Shown: one piece after another, positions 42,800-51,295 of the stretch
Layout: the number at the start of each line of letters is the position of its first letter
How positions within the stretch are numbered: position 1 is the first letter of the stretch
From: Bradyrhizobium iriomotense
Lineage (GTDB): Bacteria; Pseudomonadota; Alphaproteobacteria; Rhizobiales; Xanthobacteraceae
Direction: 5' to 3'
DNA length: 64,000 bases
Assembly (NCBI RefSeq): GCF_030160715.1
Contig: NZ_BSOW01000025.1
Location: 87,754-151,753, forward strand
Translations under genes and position numbers: made by a program
Notes under the pieces: generated by a model
Database searches by the model: none
The model's input: the letters and a program-made list of their open reading frames with translations, nothing else
What the model was told of the DNA's origin: nothing

Positions 42800-44821
42800 A
42801 TGCCCGACGCCGTTGGTAAGTTTTACGGCGACCTGACCGACGACAAAGTAGACGTCCGAAAGCTCGCCGAGGAATCAATGATCCTGTACGCGACGGGCAC
42901 CAAGGCGTTGCCGTCGATCTCGCTTTACGATGCAGGCGAGGGCCAGTTGGCCGAGGACTTCCCGAAGACGTTCTGTTCGCTGATCTTTGGCAGTGCCGAG
43001 GGCGCGTATAAGGGCGCCGTGGAGTTCACGCAGGGCCGCTTCAACATGGGAGGCACGGGCGTCCTCCCTTTTTGCGGCGACAACCGCAAGATGCAGCTAA
43101 TCGTTTCCCGCGCGCCGGACGACATGTGCTCGAAGCCGCACGAGTGGGCTTTCACGGTCTTCTGCTTCTTCCCCCACAAGTCCAGCCCGTCATGGAAGTA
43201 CCTGGTCGGGACGGACGGCAACGTCATGACTGCCGGTGCCGAGCCCATGGGCTTGGTCCCGAAGTTGGCCGCGAAGTCCGGCGAGCTGTGCGCGCCGCGC
43301 GAGCGCAAGGTGCCCAGCGGCACACTTATCAAAATGTACAACTTCAAGGCCCCGCGCTCGAACATCTGCGGTGAGCTTTTCCGCAAGCTGGAGGACTATC
43401 TGCTGAAGCCGGTGCTGCCGCTCCGCCTGATCGAGTGCCGCGAGGGGTACAAGGCGAACGTGATGCAGACCACGATCTGGAATCGGCTCGCGAAGTGGAA
43501 TCGCAAGAACCTCGAACCTGGTTTCGAGGACGGTGCGAGCATCCAGATCAAGCTCTTCACCGGCGAGACCATTCCGGCCGAAGTGCGCGTCTTCAAAATC
43601 CTCGACAAGGAGGATCCCGATCAGGACGCGCCGCAGACCGGTTTGCGCGCACTCATCAACGGCCAGTCCCACGCCAAGCGCGACACGCAGTTCTTCAAGA
43701 CGAACGCGGTTAATCTCGAACACATCGCTGGCAGCATGCTGGTGACGCTCGATTGCACGAGCCTCAACCAGACCTCGCGCAACGCCATCTTCATGGCCAA
43801 TCGTGAGACATTCCGCGAAGACGACCTTCTGAAGGACCTGTTCAAGAAGTTGCAAAAGGAGCTGAAAAACCACGAAGGCCTGCAAGCACTCAACAAGAAG
43901 CGCTATGAGGAGAAGGTCGCCAACGCGACACTGGACGAGGTGGGTATCAGCGCGCTTGAAGAACTGCTCGCGACCGACCCGACGTTGGCCGATCTGTTCA
44001 GCAGCATGATGCCGGGTAAGGTCGCCGCCGCCACGAAGAAGCTGAATCCCGGCGACAAGGTGGTGGGTGATCCGAAGGCGGACTTTGTTGGAAAGGAATT
44101 TCCGACTTACTTCAAGCGCGCCGACGGCATGATGGCCGTCAAAATCAACCTGCCCGTGGATGACGATGCGCGCACTTCGTTCAACACGGACGTTGTGAAT
44201 AACTATTTTTCTCGGCCGAAGCACGCAGGTAACGTGAAGTTTGTTGGTCAGTTGGAGCCGACATTCCACCTGTTCAACGGGCGGCTTACGTTCACCTTTC
44301 ACGCGCCGAAAAAGGCTGTGGTCGGCACGGCATTGATGACGCAGATCGAGATCAGCGATGACGCCGGACACGGGCCGTTCAAGCTGGTCGTCACCGCCAC
44401 CATCGTGCCGCCGCGCGAGAAGACCGAGCCGAAGCCGCCGAAGGAGCCTCAGCAGGCGCAGGACTCGCCGAGTCGGCCGGATGTGATCGAAGTCAATCGT
44501 GGGCCGGAGGCGTTGCCGCTCACCATCGAGAAGGTGCCGAACACCAACCGGCTTCAGCTCGCGGTCAACAAGGACTCAAAGCTCTTGGAGCAGGCCAAGC
44601 TGCTCAAGAAGCCCGAAGAAGTCCCGGCGGTGGAGTTCGTGTTCAAGTACGGCCTGGCGCTTATCGCCATGGGCTTGCTGGAGAACGTCAAGCATACCGA
44701 CGAGTGGAAAAACAGCGAGGAGCAGTGCCGCAAGAATATTCAGGATCACTGCGCCGGCGTGGCGCGCGTTATCGTGCCGCTCTGTCTGACACTGCCGCAG
44801 AAGCTGCCGAAGGCTGCCTGA
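42800..44821 (+). CDS. GHKL-type ATPase, main part
   Basis: 673 residues in the same frame as the fragment before it. It has the G1 box SLYDAGEGQ and the G2 lid NMGGTGVL of the Hsp90/MutL/histidine-kinase ATPase fold, a long middle domain (to about residue 400), a beta-rich part (LTFTFHAPKKAVVGTALMTQIEISDDAG), a Pro/Lys linker and a helical C-terminus. Without the N-box of the first fragment it cannot bind ATP, so function needs readthrough or an error in the sequence. Its end overlaps the opposing methyltransferase gene by 53 bp. Confidence 0.85.
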   Translation: MPDAVGKFYGDLTDDKVDVRKLAEESMILYATGTKALPSISLYDAGEGQLAEDFPKTFCSLIFGSAEGAYKGAVEFTQGRFNMGGTGVLPFCGDNRKMQLIVSRAPDDMCSKPHEWAFTVFCFFPHKSSPSWKYLVGTDGNVMTAGAEPMGLVPKLAAKSGELCAPRERKVPSGTLIKMYNFKAPRSNICGELFRKLEDYLLKPVLPLRLIECREGYKANVMQTTIWNRLAKWNRKNLEPGFEDGASIQIKLFTGETIPAEVRVFKILDKEDPDQDAPQTGLRALINGQSHAKRDTQFFKTNAVNLEHIAGSMLVTLDCTSLNQTSRNAIFMANRETFREDDLLKDLFKKLQKELKNHEGLQALNKKRYEEKVANATLDEVGISALEELLATDPTLADLFSSMMPGKVAAATKKLNPGDKVVGDPKADFVGKEFPTYFKRADGMMAVKINLPVDDDARTSFNTDVVNNYFSRPKHAGNVKFVGQLEPTFHLFNGRLTFTFHAPKKAVVGTALMTQIEISDDAGHGPFKLVVTATIVPPREKTEPKPPKEPQQAQDSPSRPDVIEVNRGPEALPLTIEKVPNTNRLQLAVNKDSKLLEQAKLLKKPEEVPAVEFVFKYGLALIAMGLLENVKHTDEWKNSEEQCRKNIQDHCAGVARVIVPLCLTLPQKLPKAA

Positions 44822-46013
44822 CCTTCCGGTGGAATAGAACGACCTCTTGGCTGCCGGGAGTGGTGCCGCGCTGTGCGCTGTACCACCGGCGGCCGGGGAC
44901 GCTGCGCCACAAGCGGCCGTCACGATCGCCCTTCAAGACCGGCAGGCGCATTTCAGCAAGGCCTGCCGCTTCCATGGCTTCGAGGTAGCGCGGAAGCTGC
45001 CAGTCAGGGGCAGAGAATGCCACCATCTGCACCACTACGGTGTCGTGGTCGGCCAGGGCAGCGACCGACGACATGGAGCCGGTGATGTTGTCGAAATACG
45101 TTTTGAGGCCGGGATATTTCCGGTCCCCCATCGTGTAGTAGCTCAGTCCCGCGCCATCCAGTTTGTTGGCGATCATGAACGGCAACGGCGCTTCCTTCCG
45201 GCCATCGACCTGCCAACGGTGATAGAGGACGTGGACGCCGGGGTACGGAGGAGACGTGACGACGAGGTGCGGCGCGCGCATGTCGTTCAGCGACGGCTCA
45301 TCGTGGATACCGATAGCGCTTCTGCGCAGAATCGTCACCGGTTGCTGCCGGCCGTGATTTCGCACTGAGCGCCGGAGATTGCGGGCGCCATTGACCATAT
45401 CGTCGGCGGTCTCTTCGAGGGTCCGCCGGAAGCCGTCGATGGTCGCGCGCTTGCTGCGGCCATCGAGAGCCCACTGGGCGCTGCGCAGCACAACGCACCG
45501 ACCGAACGCTTCTAGGCGGGGTGTGCCGAGCTTGATGGCGGCGGCGATGGATTGCTCGATGGCCTTCCGAAGCCGCCAGCGCGAGGGATGGTCGAGGTGC
45601 TTGTAGTACCCGAGCTGTTCGTAATCGGTCAGCGCCGTTGACGGCTTGTGGATGTCCACCACGGCGCCGATCTTCTTGGACCACGCCTCAAGGGTCTCCA
45701 GTTCACCCTCGGAATAGACCGTGCATTTGACGTTGGTGATGAACTCGGCGAGCGAGCTGATATCCACGCCGACTGCCTCGCGGCCGCAGGCCAGGGCTTC
45801 CACTAGGGTGGTGCCGCCGCCGACATGGGGATCGAGCACCAGATCACCGGGTTGGGTGAAGGCTTTGATGGCCGCACTGGCGAAGACCGCGGAAAAGCGG
45901 GCGGGGTATTTGTAATAGCCGTGCGTCAGCCCCCGGACGGGCGATGCGTCACGGGAAGCAGCTACGAGGGCCGCTTGCATCTCTTCGGTGAGGTCGTCCA
46001 CACATTCATACAT
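44769..46013 (-). CDS. DNA methyltransferase (N6-A/N4-C type, beta-like order)
   Basis: 414 residues. An N-terminal HGYYKYPARFSAVF segment (FxPP-region type) leads to the SAM motif DPHVGGGTTLVEAL (61-74), then GVDIS, and much later the catalytic motif TSPPYPG (about residue 257). Motif order X-I..IV differs from classic orders by a long helical insert. DPHVGGGTT has His where Phe is usual. No restriction nuclease is adjacent; its neighbour in convergent position is the GHKL ATPase. Likely makes N4-methylcytosine or N6-methyladenine. Confidence 0.88.
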   Translation of the reverse strand: MYECVDDLTEEMQAALVAASRDASPVRGLTHGYYKYPARFSAVFASAAIKAFTQPGDLVLDPHVGGGTTLVEALACGREAVGVDISSLAEFITNVKCTVYSEGELETLEAWSKKIGAVVDIHKPSTALTDYEQLGYYKHLDHPSRWRLRKAIEQSIAAAIKLGTPRLEAFGRCVVLRSAQWALDGRSKRATIDGFRRTLEETADDMVNGARNLRRSVRNHGRQQPVTILRRSAIGIHDEPSLNDMRAPHLVVTSPPYPGVHVLYHRWQVDGRKEAPLPFMIANKLDGAGLSYYTMGDRKYPGLKTYFDNITGSMSSVAALADHDTVVVQMVAFSAPDWQLPRYLEAMEAAGLAEMRLPVLKGDRDGRLWRSVPGRRWYSAQRGTTPGSQEVVLFHRKVRQPSAASAAVSDRAAR

Positions 46014-46266
46014 CGGTAACCATAAACAACAGCTTTGGTTAATGTCGCCTTACCGAATCGTCCTAAGGCAAGCTCACTACCGAAGGAAGGCGGTGGGTAG
46101 CCCAAGAATCGGATCGGCGCCGAAACCGGCGCCGAAAATGGGGGATATGTTATAGTCTACGGATAAAAGTAGCGCCTTCGAGTGTGCGGCTGTGGCTACG
46201 GCCGCACGTTCGAGCGTCATTAATGTTAGACCAGTTTCTTGTCCAGTGGCAGTCCCCACCGGACCT

Positions 46267-46440
46267 TTAGGCCGACTTGCGCTGCGGCTTGGCCGCCATC
46301 TTCTTGGCGACCGCTTCCTTCGGCTTCTTGCCGTCGATCGGCATCAGCATTTCCTTCTGGCCAGCGGACGCCTTGCGCGGCTTCTTGACAGGCTTGGCGG
46401 CCTTCTCGGCTTTCGTCAGCGTGGCCTTGCGGCAGCGCTT
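46267..46440 (-). pseudogene. C-terminal remnant, Ku-like lysine-rich tail
   Basis: Minus-strand codons read KAEKAAKPVKKPRKASAG, QKEMLMPIDGKKPKEAVAKK, MAAKPQRKSA and a stop. This looks like the basic tail of rhizobial Ku (NHEJ) proteins, where GQKEMLLPI..GKKP is familiar to me. There is no start and no Ku core; the text joins the kinase stop at 46451. The neighbourhood 46014-46266 shows no gene. Confidence 0.55.
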
Positions 46441-46450
46441 CTCTCAAGGC

Positions 46451-47485
46451 CTACTGATATGTCAGTTGGGCAACCAATCTTTCCATCTGGCGGCGCGCCT
46501 CCCGCTCGGTCGCGAACGAGCCGCAGTTGACTCGTTTTCGACGGGAGCCAACGAGATGTTCAATAGATGGCTTCTTACCCGGCACGTACCGAACGAGCTC
46601 TACACGTCCATCGTACTCACAGCGCCATTCGTCCGGCGACAGCCGCGCCCAGGGACGGAGAATAGACAAACGTTCAAGTGCCTGACGAAAGTCTGCGGCG
46701 CTTTTATAACGCTTAGCTTGATCGCCCGAGCAGGCTCGATTCAAGATGGTTTTCAGCGCCCGGGGCACCCAGTCCGCGTGTCCGAGCCGCTGAGGCAACT
46801 TCCCATTAAGGATGTCTTGCCTGAAAGAAGCCTCATCCTTCCGGACGTGACCCCATGCAGGGGTGTTATTCGCAGCCCGTTGCAGCGTCATGCCGGCTGC
46901 ATAAACGTCGCTCAAGGGCGAGAATTCTTGATTGTTGGCAGCTTCTGGAGAGGCATGGGGCCTATAGAAGAATTCCAAGGCCGTGGCTCCGAGCCCTGAT
47001 TCCGCATGAATGGCTGTACCGAAATCCGACAGTTTGGCGTTTCTCGGCGCGAGCATGATATTTCCGGGCTTGACGTCCCGGTGAACGAACCCACGTCCAT
47101 GCGCATACTCTAAAGCGAACAAGATTTGCTTTACGTAAACGATGGAGTCAGCAACCGGCACAAACTCACGCAAGAGCCGATCGCCCAGTGAGCCGCCCTC
47201 GATGAATTCCATCTCGATCAACACAGCACCGTTGAATTCGTCCGCCGTATGGATTTTGACGACGTGATCGTGCCCGCAAAGGCTCATCGCCTGAGCCTCG
47301 ATCAGAGCCCGATGTTGCGACGGATCTCTGACTATCACCACCTTGAGCGCAGAAAATTGCTGAAGATTGTGATTCCACACTTTGAAGACTTGGCCGAATT
47401 GCCCGAAACCGAGCATCTGAATGACCTTGTACTTGTTAAGTACAATTTCACCGGGAGTGAGCAGTGGCTTCACCGGATCAGACAT
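46451..47485 (-). CDS. serine/threonine protein kinase
   Basis: 344 residues with a full eukaryotic-type kinase domain: Gly loop LGFGQFGQVFKV (about 25-36), ATP-Lys in ALKVV, catalytic loop FVHRDVKPGNIM, DFG in LSDFGTAIH, and an APE-like ASPEA. A C-terminal part of about 65 residues (WRCEYDGRVELVRYVPGKK...) is not recognised. There is no membrane helix, so it is cytoplasmic. The start overlaps the stop of the upstream gene by 8 bp (GATGTCTGA), showing tight coupling. Confidence 0.92.
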   Translation of the reverse strand: MSDPVKPLLTPGEIVLNKYKVIQMLGFGQFGQVFKVWNHNLQQFSALKVVIVRDPSQHRALIEAQAMSLCGHDHVVKIHTADEFNGAVLIEMEFIEGGSLGDRLLREFVPVADSIVYVKQILFALEYAHGRGFVHRDVKPGNIMLAPRNAKLSDFGTAIHAESGLGATALEFFYRPHASPEAANNQEFSPLSDVYAAGMTLQRAANNTPAWGHVRKDEASFRQDILNGKLPQRLGHADWVPRALKTILNRACSGDQAKRYKSAADFRQALERLSILRPWARLSPDEWRCEYDGRVELVRYVPGKKPSIEHLVGSRRKRVNCGSFATEREARRQMERLVAQLTYQ

Positions 47486-47978
47486 CGAGCATCATCCAGG
47501 CGCTAAGAGCAGCCAGCTTTGCGTCTCGATCCCATTTGTCTGGACGGCCGACAATGCTGCTATCGCAGGCATCAAATTTATCGCCCGCAATCCCGAGTGC
47601 CTTTTTCGTGAAGGACGGCGTGGTGAACTCACGGACCGCCACTCCGCGTTCATGAGCAACGAGGTTCAGGATTCCGAAAGGAAAGCAGAGGTAGGCAACT
47701 TGGTCCGCGCTCTTAGCGTTCAGCGTAAGCCTATAGGCAACCTTGCTCGAAGGAAATCGATCTATCAACTCGCCAAACGTTTGCTTGCAATAGTTTGCGA
47801 GATCGGGACGACTTTGGCCCGGATTGAACCGATGTCTTCCGCTGTCGACATGTGTCGGCTGATCCCGCGGGCCTTGCAGGACACAGTACCAGATCGTGCC
47901 CTTGCTGATGTTCAAACCGAGTGCCGACAATTCCGAAGCCCCAGAAGTTAGGCCAATCCTTCGATGAGTCGCAGACAT
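47478..47978 (-). CDS. RNase H-fold-like protein (resembles DUF3010)
   Basis: 166 residues. The core looks like an RNase H/RuvC-type fold: first strand LGLNISKGTIWYCVL, a helix with CKQTFGELIDRF, then NAKSADQVAYLCFPFGILNLVAHERGVAVREFTTPSFTKKALG and WDRDAKLAALSAWM. The first-strand acidic residue expected of active nucleases is Asn here, so activity is uncertain. The first 20 residues overlap an older decayed gene, and a TTG at 47927 may be the true start. It is translationally coupled to the kinase downstream. Confidence 0.7.
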   Translation of the reverse strand: MSATHRRIGLTSGASELSALGLNISKGTIWYCVLQGPRDQPTHVDSGRHRFNPGQSRPDLANYCKQTFGELIDRFPSSKVAYRLTLNAKSADQVAYLCFPFGILNLVAHERGVAVREFTTPSFTKKALGIAGDKFDACDSSIVGRPDKWDRDAKLAALSAWMMLDV

Positions 47979-48233
47979 TCCAAGAGACTTAAAGCGATTT
48001 GCCCTGAACCATCAACCAAAGACTGTGGGCGAAGCTTGGCATCGCCGAACTTGCCGGTCGCCGGATCCCCGGTTCGGCTGAATGCGATCGCGGCGGCGCA
48101 GCCGGGCTTGCGCTAGAGACTCCTCAGCGCGCATGACGGCCGCGTTGGCGCTCAGGCACTCCATTGCGTCGCCGGCCGCGACACCGTGGTCCGCCAGGAC
48201 GAATGGAAACGCGACGCAGTAGGCGACGTCCAT
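47948..48233 (-). pseudogene. frameshifted small conserved protein
   Basis: From ATG 48233 the frame reads MDVAYCVAFPFVLADHG, then AMECLSANAAVMRAEESLA; after a one-base shift it continues GCAAAIAFSRTGDPATGKFGDAK and ends ALSLLECLRLIEGLA at TAA 47948-47950. This resembles a small protein common in Bradyrhizobium. A related AFSRTGDPSSGDFGDAKV piece is at 51175-51295. Function unknown. Confidence 0.6.
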
Positions 48234-48904
48234 CGGTCACTCCTTGCGAATCGCGCGATTGGTCCGCCGCCGTCAGGCCGAACCGACGGAAGACTAGGTC
48301 TTCGCGTCTTCGGGCCCGTCGGGCGCCGCGTTCGAAGCGACGTACCCGATCCATCCCTCCGATCCCGCGCGACGAAATTCGACGGTCGCCCTGAGCATAT
48401 CGCGCGAGATGGCCGCCCGGACGGGCAGATGCGGATGATTTTTTTACCTGTGAATTCGATGTCCGAAAGTTCGACCACTGTGCGATTTTTCTTCAGGGGG
48501 ACTTCCGATGCTCGACGTTGCAACGACGACCCCCCTGCGTGCGTGCGGTCCTCGATGCCGTCTGCGGCGGCGCTTCCCTTCAGCCGAACGGCGTCAAGGC
48601 ACGTGTCGCCTCGAAACTTCTAGAGGCCGCCGCCTCCGGCCAAGTCACCCTGGCGAATTGAAACGTGAGAGGCGCAAGGCGCTCGCCGAAGCTCCAACCA
48701 CTGATGACCGCCGGGCGTTCTGTGTATTTCCAGATGACGGTTCTCAAGATCCTAGTTCAGCAGCACACCGTTCAAGACCACGTTCGCGTGGTAGGTTGCG
48801 TCCCAAGCGACGTGAACGGTCGTGTTACCGCCGGCTTGGGACAACGCCAGCGAGCCTTCGGCGGCTTCACCGTCCGGATCGAAACGGAACGGAGCAGTCC
48901 AAAC
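48234..48904. other. stretch without a recognisable gene
   Basis: Open frames here are GC-rich shadows with Arg-rich translations and no similarity. I see no clear repeat or RNA. Confidence 0.4.
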
Positions 48905-49260
48905 ATGACATCAAACCACCGGACCGACTCCACGGACTTCGTGCTCGACGTCTTGGATTTCATGGAGGAGATGATCCGCGAGGCCATCGAGGACGTAGCT
49001 CGCGGGCTGGCGCCATCTGCGAAGCAGCCGGCGCCGTCCCGGTGCTGCGCGGCCGCCTGCGCGAGAACGAGGTCGCGAACGCGCAGTCCATTCTTGCGCT
49101 CGGCAACATGATCGAGGAGCGCTGGGCTTCCGAATGGTGGGTCGACCTCGCCAAGACGGATCGTGGCGAATTCGAGCAGATCGCCCGTGATCTCGTCGGT
49201 CCGGACGGCCGCCTGGCGATCCTGCGCGGGATCGTGGCAACGGGCCTGGGCTCGTCGTAG
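48905..49260 (+). pseudogene. possible frameshifted small gene
   Basis: ATG 48905 opens MTSNHRTDSTDFVLDVLDFM then EEMIREAIEDVARGLA, acidic and protein-like. A shift later, a second frame reads AICEAAGAVPVLRGRL, RENEVANAQSILALGNMIEE, RWASEWWVDLAKTDRGEFEQ to a stop at 49260. Together they would form about 118 residues. Not a family I can name. Confidence 0.4.
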
Positions 49261-49512
49261 CCGGCTTCGACCCCCGGTCATGCGCGTGATTGCCGGTGGC
49301 GAAAGCTGGCCGGTCAGGGAAATGAAATCGATTCTCAAGAACGGATAGCCGCGCCCTCCGCGGCATAGATCCGAACCCCCATCCGGCGACGCCAAACCAG
49401 CAGTTCAGCCCGATCCGAGCGGAGAGCGCCTCGGGCGTTGGACGTGCTCTTCCAAATCTCACCGGGCCTTCCCGGGCGGTGCCACTTGAAAGCATTCGGC
49501 CGACATCCACAT

Positions 49513-49552
49513 ACCATCCACAAACCATCCATTTGGATGGTCAACCGGATGG
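49513..49552. promoter_or_regulatory. operator array before the ribbon-helix-helix gene
   Basis: Four CCATCC/GGATGG half-sites at 10-11 bp steps: ACCATCCA 49513-49520 and 49524-49531, TGGATGGT 49534-49541, and CGGATGGC ending 49553. The middle two form a palindrome ACCATCCA-TT-TGGATGGT. The last half-site also provides the ribosome site GGATGG, 6 nt before ATG 49559. Confidence 0.75.
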
Positions 49553-49558
49553 CTGCTT

Positions 49559-49978
49559 ATGGCGAATAATGTACGTGAGTTGCACTCAAAGACCTCGGAC
49601 ACCGAGAAAATCACAATCAACCTTGGCTATGTCGACCTCGGTCAGGTCGATCTAATGGTCCAGGAAGGGTTTTATTCGAACCGGACCGATTTCATCCGGA
49701 CGGCCATCCGCAACCAGCTCGAACGTCACGCAGACGTCGTCAAGCAGTCCACGGCACGGAAGAGTTTGGATCTCGGTCTGCGGAATTTCAGCCGCGAAGA
49801 TCTCGAAGAGGCGCGCCGCGCCGGCGAGATGCTGCACATCAACGTTTTGGGGCTCGCGACCATCGCCCACGACGTCACGCCCGATCTCGCCCGCGCCACC
49901 ATTGCCTCGATCTCGGTGCTGGGGGCCCTCCATGCCACTCCCGCGGTCAAGGCCGCTCTCGCCGACAGAACGAGGTGA
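49559..49978 (+). CDS. ribbon-helix-helix (CopG-type) regulator
   Basis: 139 residues. The RHH segment is KITINLGYVDLGQVDLMVQEGFYSNRTDFIRTAIRNQLERH: a strand with alternating contacts, then two helices. A C-terminal part (to residue 139) is not recognised. The half-site array just upstream strongly suggests autorepression. The esterase gene follows after 4 bp and is probably its regulated target. Confidence 0.87.
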   Translation: MANNVRELHSKTSDTEKITINLGYVDLGQVDLMVQEGFYSNRTDFIRTAIRNQLERHADVVKQSTARKSLDLGLRNFSREDLEEARRAGEMLHINVLGLATIAHDVTPDLARATIASISVLGALHATPAVKAALADRTR

Positions 49979-49982
49979 TGCG

Positions 49983-51167
49983 ATGTTGGATCAGAACATA
50001 GTTCGCGAGGCCACTCGCCTCACGCGTGCGGGCCAATTCGTCGAGGCCACCGCGCTCCTGCAGCGCATGCTCCGGGGCGAAAGCGCGCCAGGACCTTCCG
50101 ATAGCTCTGCTCATGTCGCACCTGCGAGGCTCGAGCCGTCAACCATCGACGTGAAGGCCAACTTCGTCGAGGAGAAGGAAGGCCGACAAGCCACCCAGGC
50201 CACTTCTGTGCAGAGGCGCAAACGCGCTGCGCGACTCGACGGGATGCGCGATTTCTCCGGGCTCGGCCTGCGTGGTCCGATCACGCGCGCTCCGCCCTCA
50301 ACGTCGGATATCGCGCCCGAGGGAACACAATTCATCGCAGGCACTTTCCGCAGCGCGGCCGGAAGCCGAACCTACAAGCTATTCGTCCCGAGTCGCTCTC
50401 AAGGACAACCGCTTCCCTTGGTGGTCATGCTTCACGGCTGCACCCAGTCGCCGGACGATTTCGCGGCCGGCACCCGGATGAATTTCCTGGCTGAAGAGCA
50501 GAACTGCTTCGTGGTCTATCCAGAGCAGCCCAGCGGAGCCAACCAGGCGAAATGCTGGAACTGGTTTCGCCCCGGCGACCAGCAGCGGGGCGGCGGCGAA
50601 CCTGCGCTGATCGCGGGGATCACCCGGCAGATCATGCGGGACCATGCGATCGATCCGAAGCGCGTCTACGTCGCGGGCCTGTCGGCCGGCGGGGCTGCCG
50701 CCGCCATCATGGGCGCGACGTATGCCGACCTGTACGCGTCTGTCGGGATCCATTCTGGCCTGGCATGTGGCGCGGCAAGCGATCTTCCCTCCGCGTTCAT
50801 CGCCATGCGGCAGGGGGGCGGGTCAAAAATTGGGGATCGCGGATCGACCGTGCCGACCATCGTTTTCCATGGCGACCGCGACACCACGGTACATCCGACT
50901 AACGGCGACCGAATTGTCGAGCAGCCCACCAACGCAGCACGTCCGAAAGCGAAGGTGATCCGAGGACGGGTGCCCCATGGGCACGCCTATACCCGCACGA
51001 TCCTGACCGACGCGGGCGGGCGTTCCGTCTCTGAGCATTGGAATATTCACGGTGCCGGCCACGCCTGGTCGGGAGGCAGTCCCGCTGGATCCTACACCGA
51101 TCCGCGAGGCCCGGACGCGACGAGGGAAATGCTACGCTTCTTCCTCGAGCATTTGCTCCCAGTTTGA
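49983..51167 (+). CDS. PHB depolymerase family esterase
   Basis: 394 residues, alpha/beta hydrolase of the poly(3-hydroxybutyrate) depolymerase/feruloyl esterase type. Oxyanion region MLHGCTQSPDDF, nucleophile in GLSAGGAA, Asp in HGDRDTTVHP, His in HGAGHAWSGG, all in the right order. The N-terminal 110 residues (start MLDQNIVREATRLTRAGQF) are a helix plus linker with no signal peptide, so it probably acts inside the cell. ATG 49983 is 4 bp after the RHH gene; the frame is open further up. Confidence 0.92.
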   Translation: MLDQNIVREATRLTRAGQFVEATALLQRMLRGESAPGPSDSSAHVAPARLEPSTIDVKANFVEEKEGRQATQATSVQRRKRAARLDGMRDFSGLGLRGPITRAPPSTSDIAPEGTQFIAGTFRSAAGSRTYKLFVPSRSQGQPLPLVVMLHGCTQSPDDFAAGTRMNFLAEEQNCFVVYPEQPSGANQAKCWNWFRPGDQQRGGGEPALIAGITRQIMRDHAIDPKRVYVAGLSAGGAAAAIMGATYADLYASVGIHSGLACGAASDLPSAFIAMRQGGGSKIGDRGSTVPTIVFHGDRDTTVHPTNGDRIVEQPTNAARPKAKVIRGRVPHGHAYTRTILTDAGGRSVSEHWNIHGAGHAWSGGSPAGSYTDPRGPDATREMLRFFLEHLLPV

Positions 51168-51174
51168 TCGAGCT

Positions 51175-51295
51175 TCACAGCGCGCTCAGATCGTCGGGCA
51201 CTTCGCCGAACTTCCGGATCACCTTGGCGTCGCCGAAGTCGCCGCTCGACGGGTCGCCGGTCCGAGAGAAGGCGACCGCGCCGCCGTTTGCGCGG
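51175..51295 (-). pseudogene. remnant of small AFSRTGDP-type protein
   Basis: Minus-strand text NGGAVAFSRTGDPSSGDFGD, AKVIRKFGEVPDDLSAL and stop at 51175. The N-terminal half is missing. It overlaps, in another frame, the last 25 codons of the hypothetical gene at 51219-51929. Related to the pseudogene at 47948-48233. Confidence 0.5.

Noticed and set aside
48508..49260. 250-codon plus-strand open frame
   Set aside because: Its first 150 codons are Arg-rich noise; only the last 80 or so look protein-like and are reported as part of a possible frameshifted gene.
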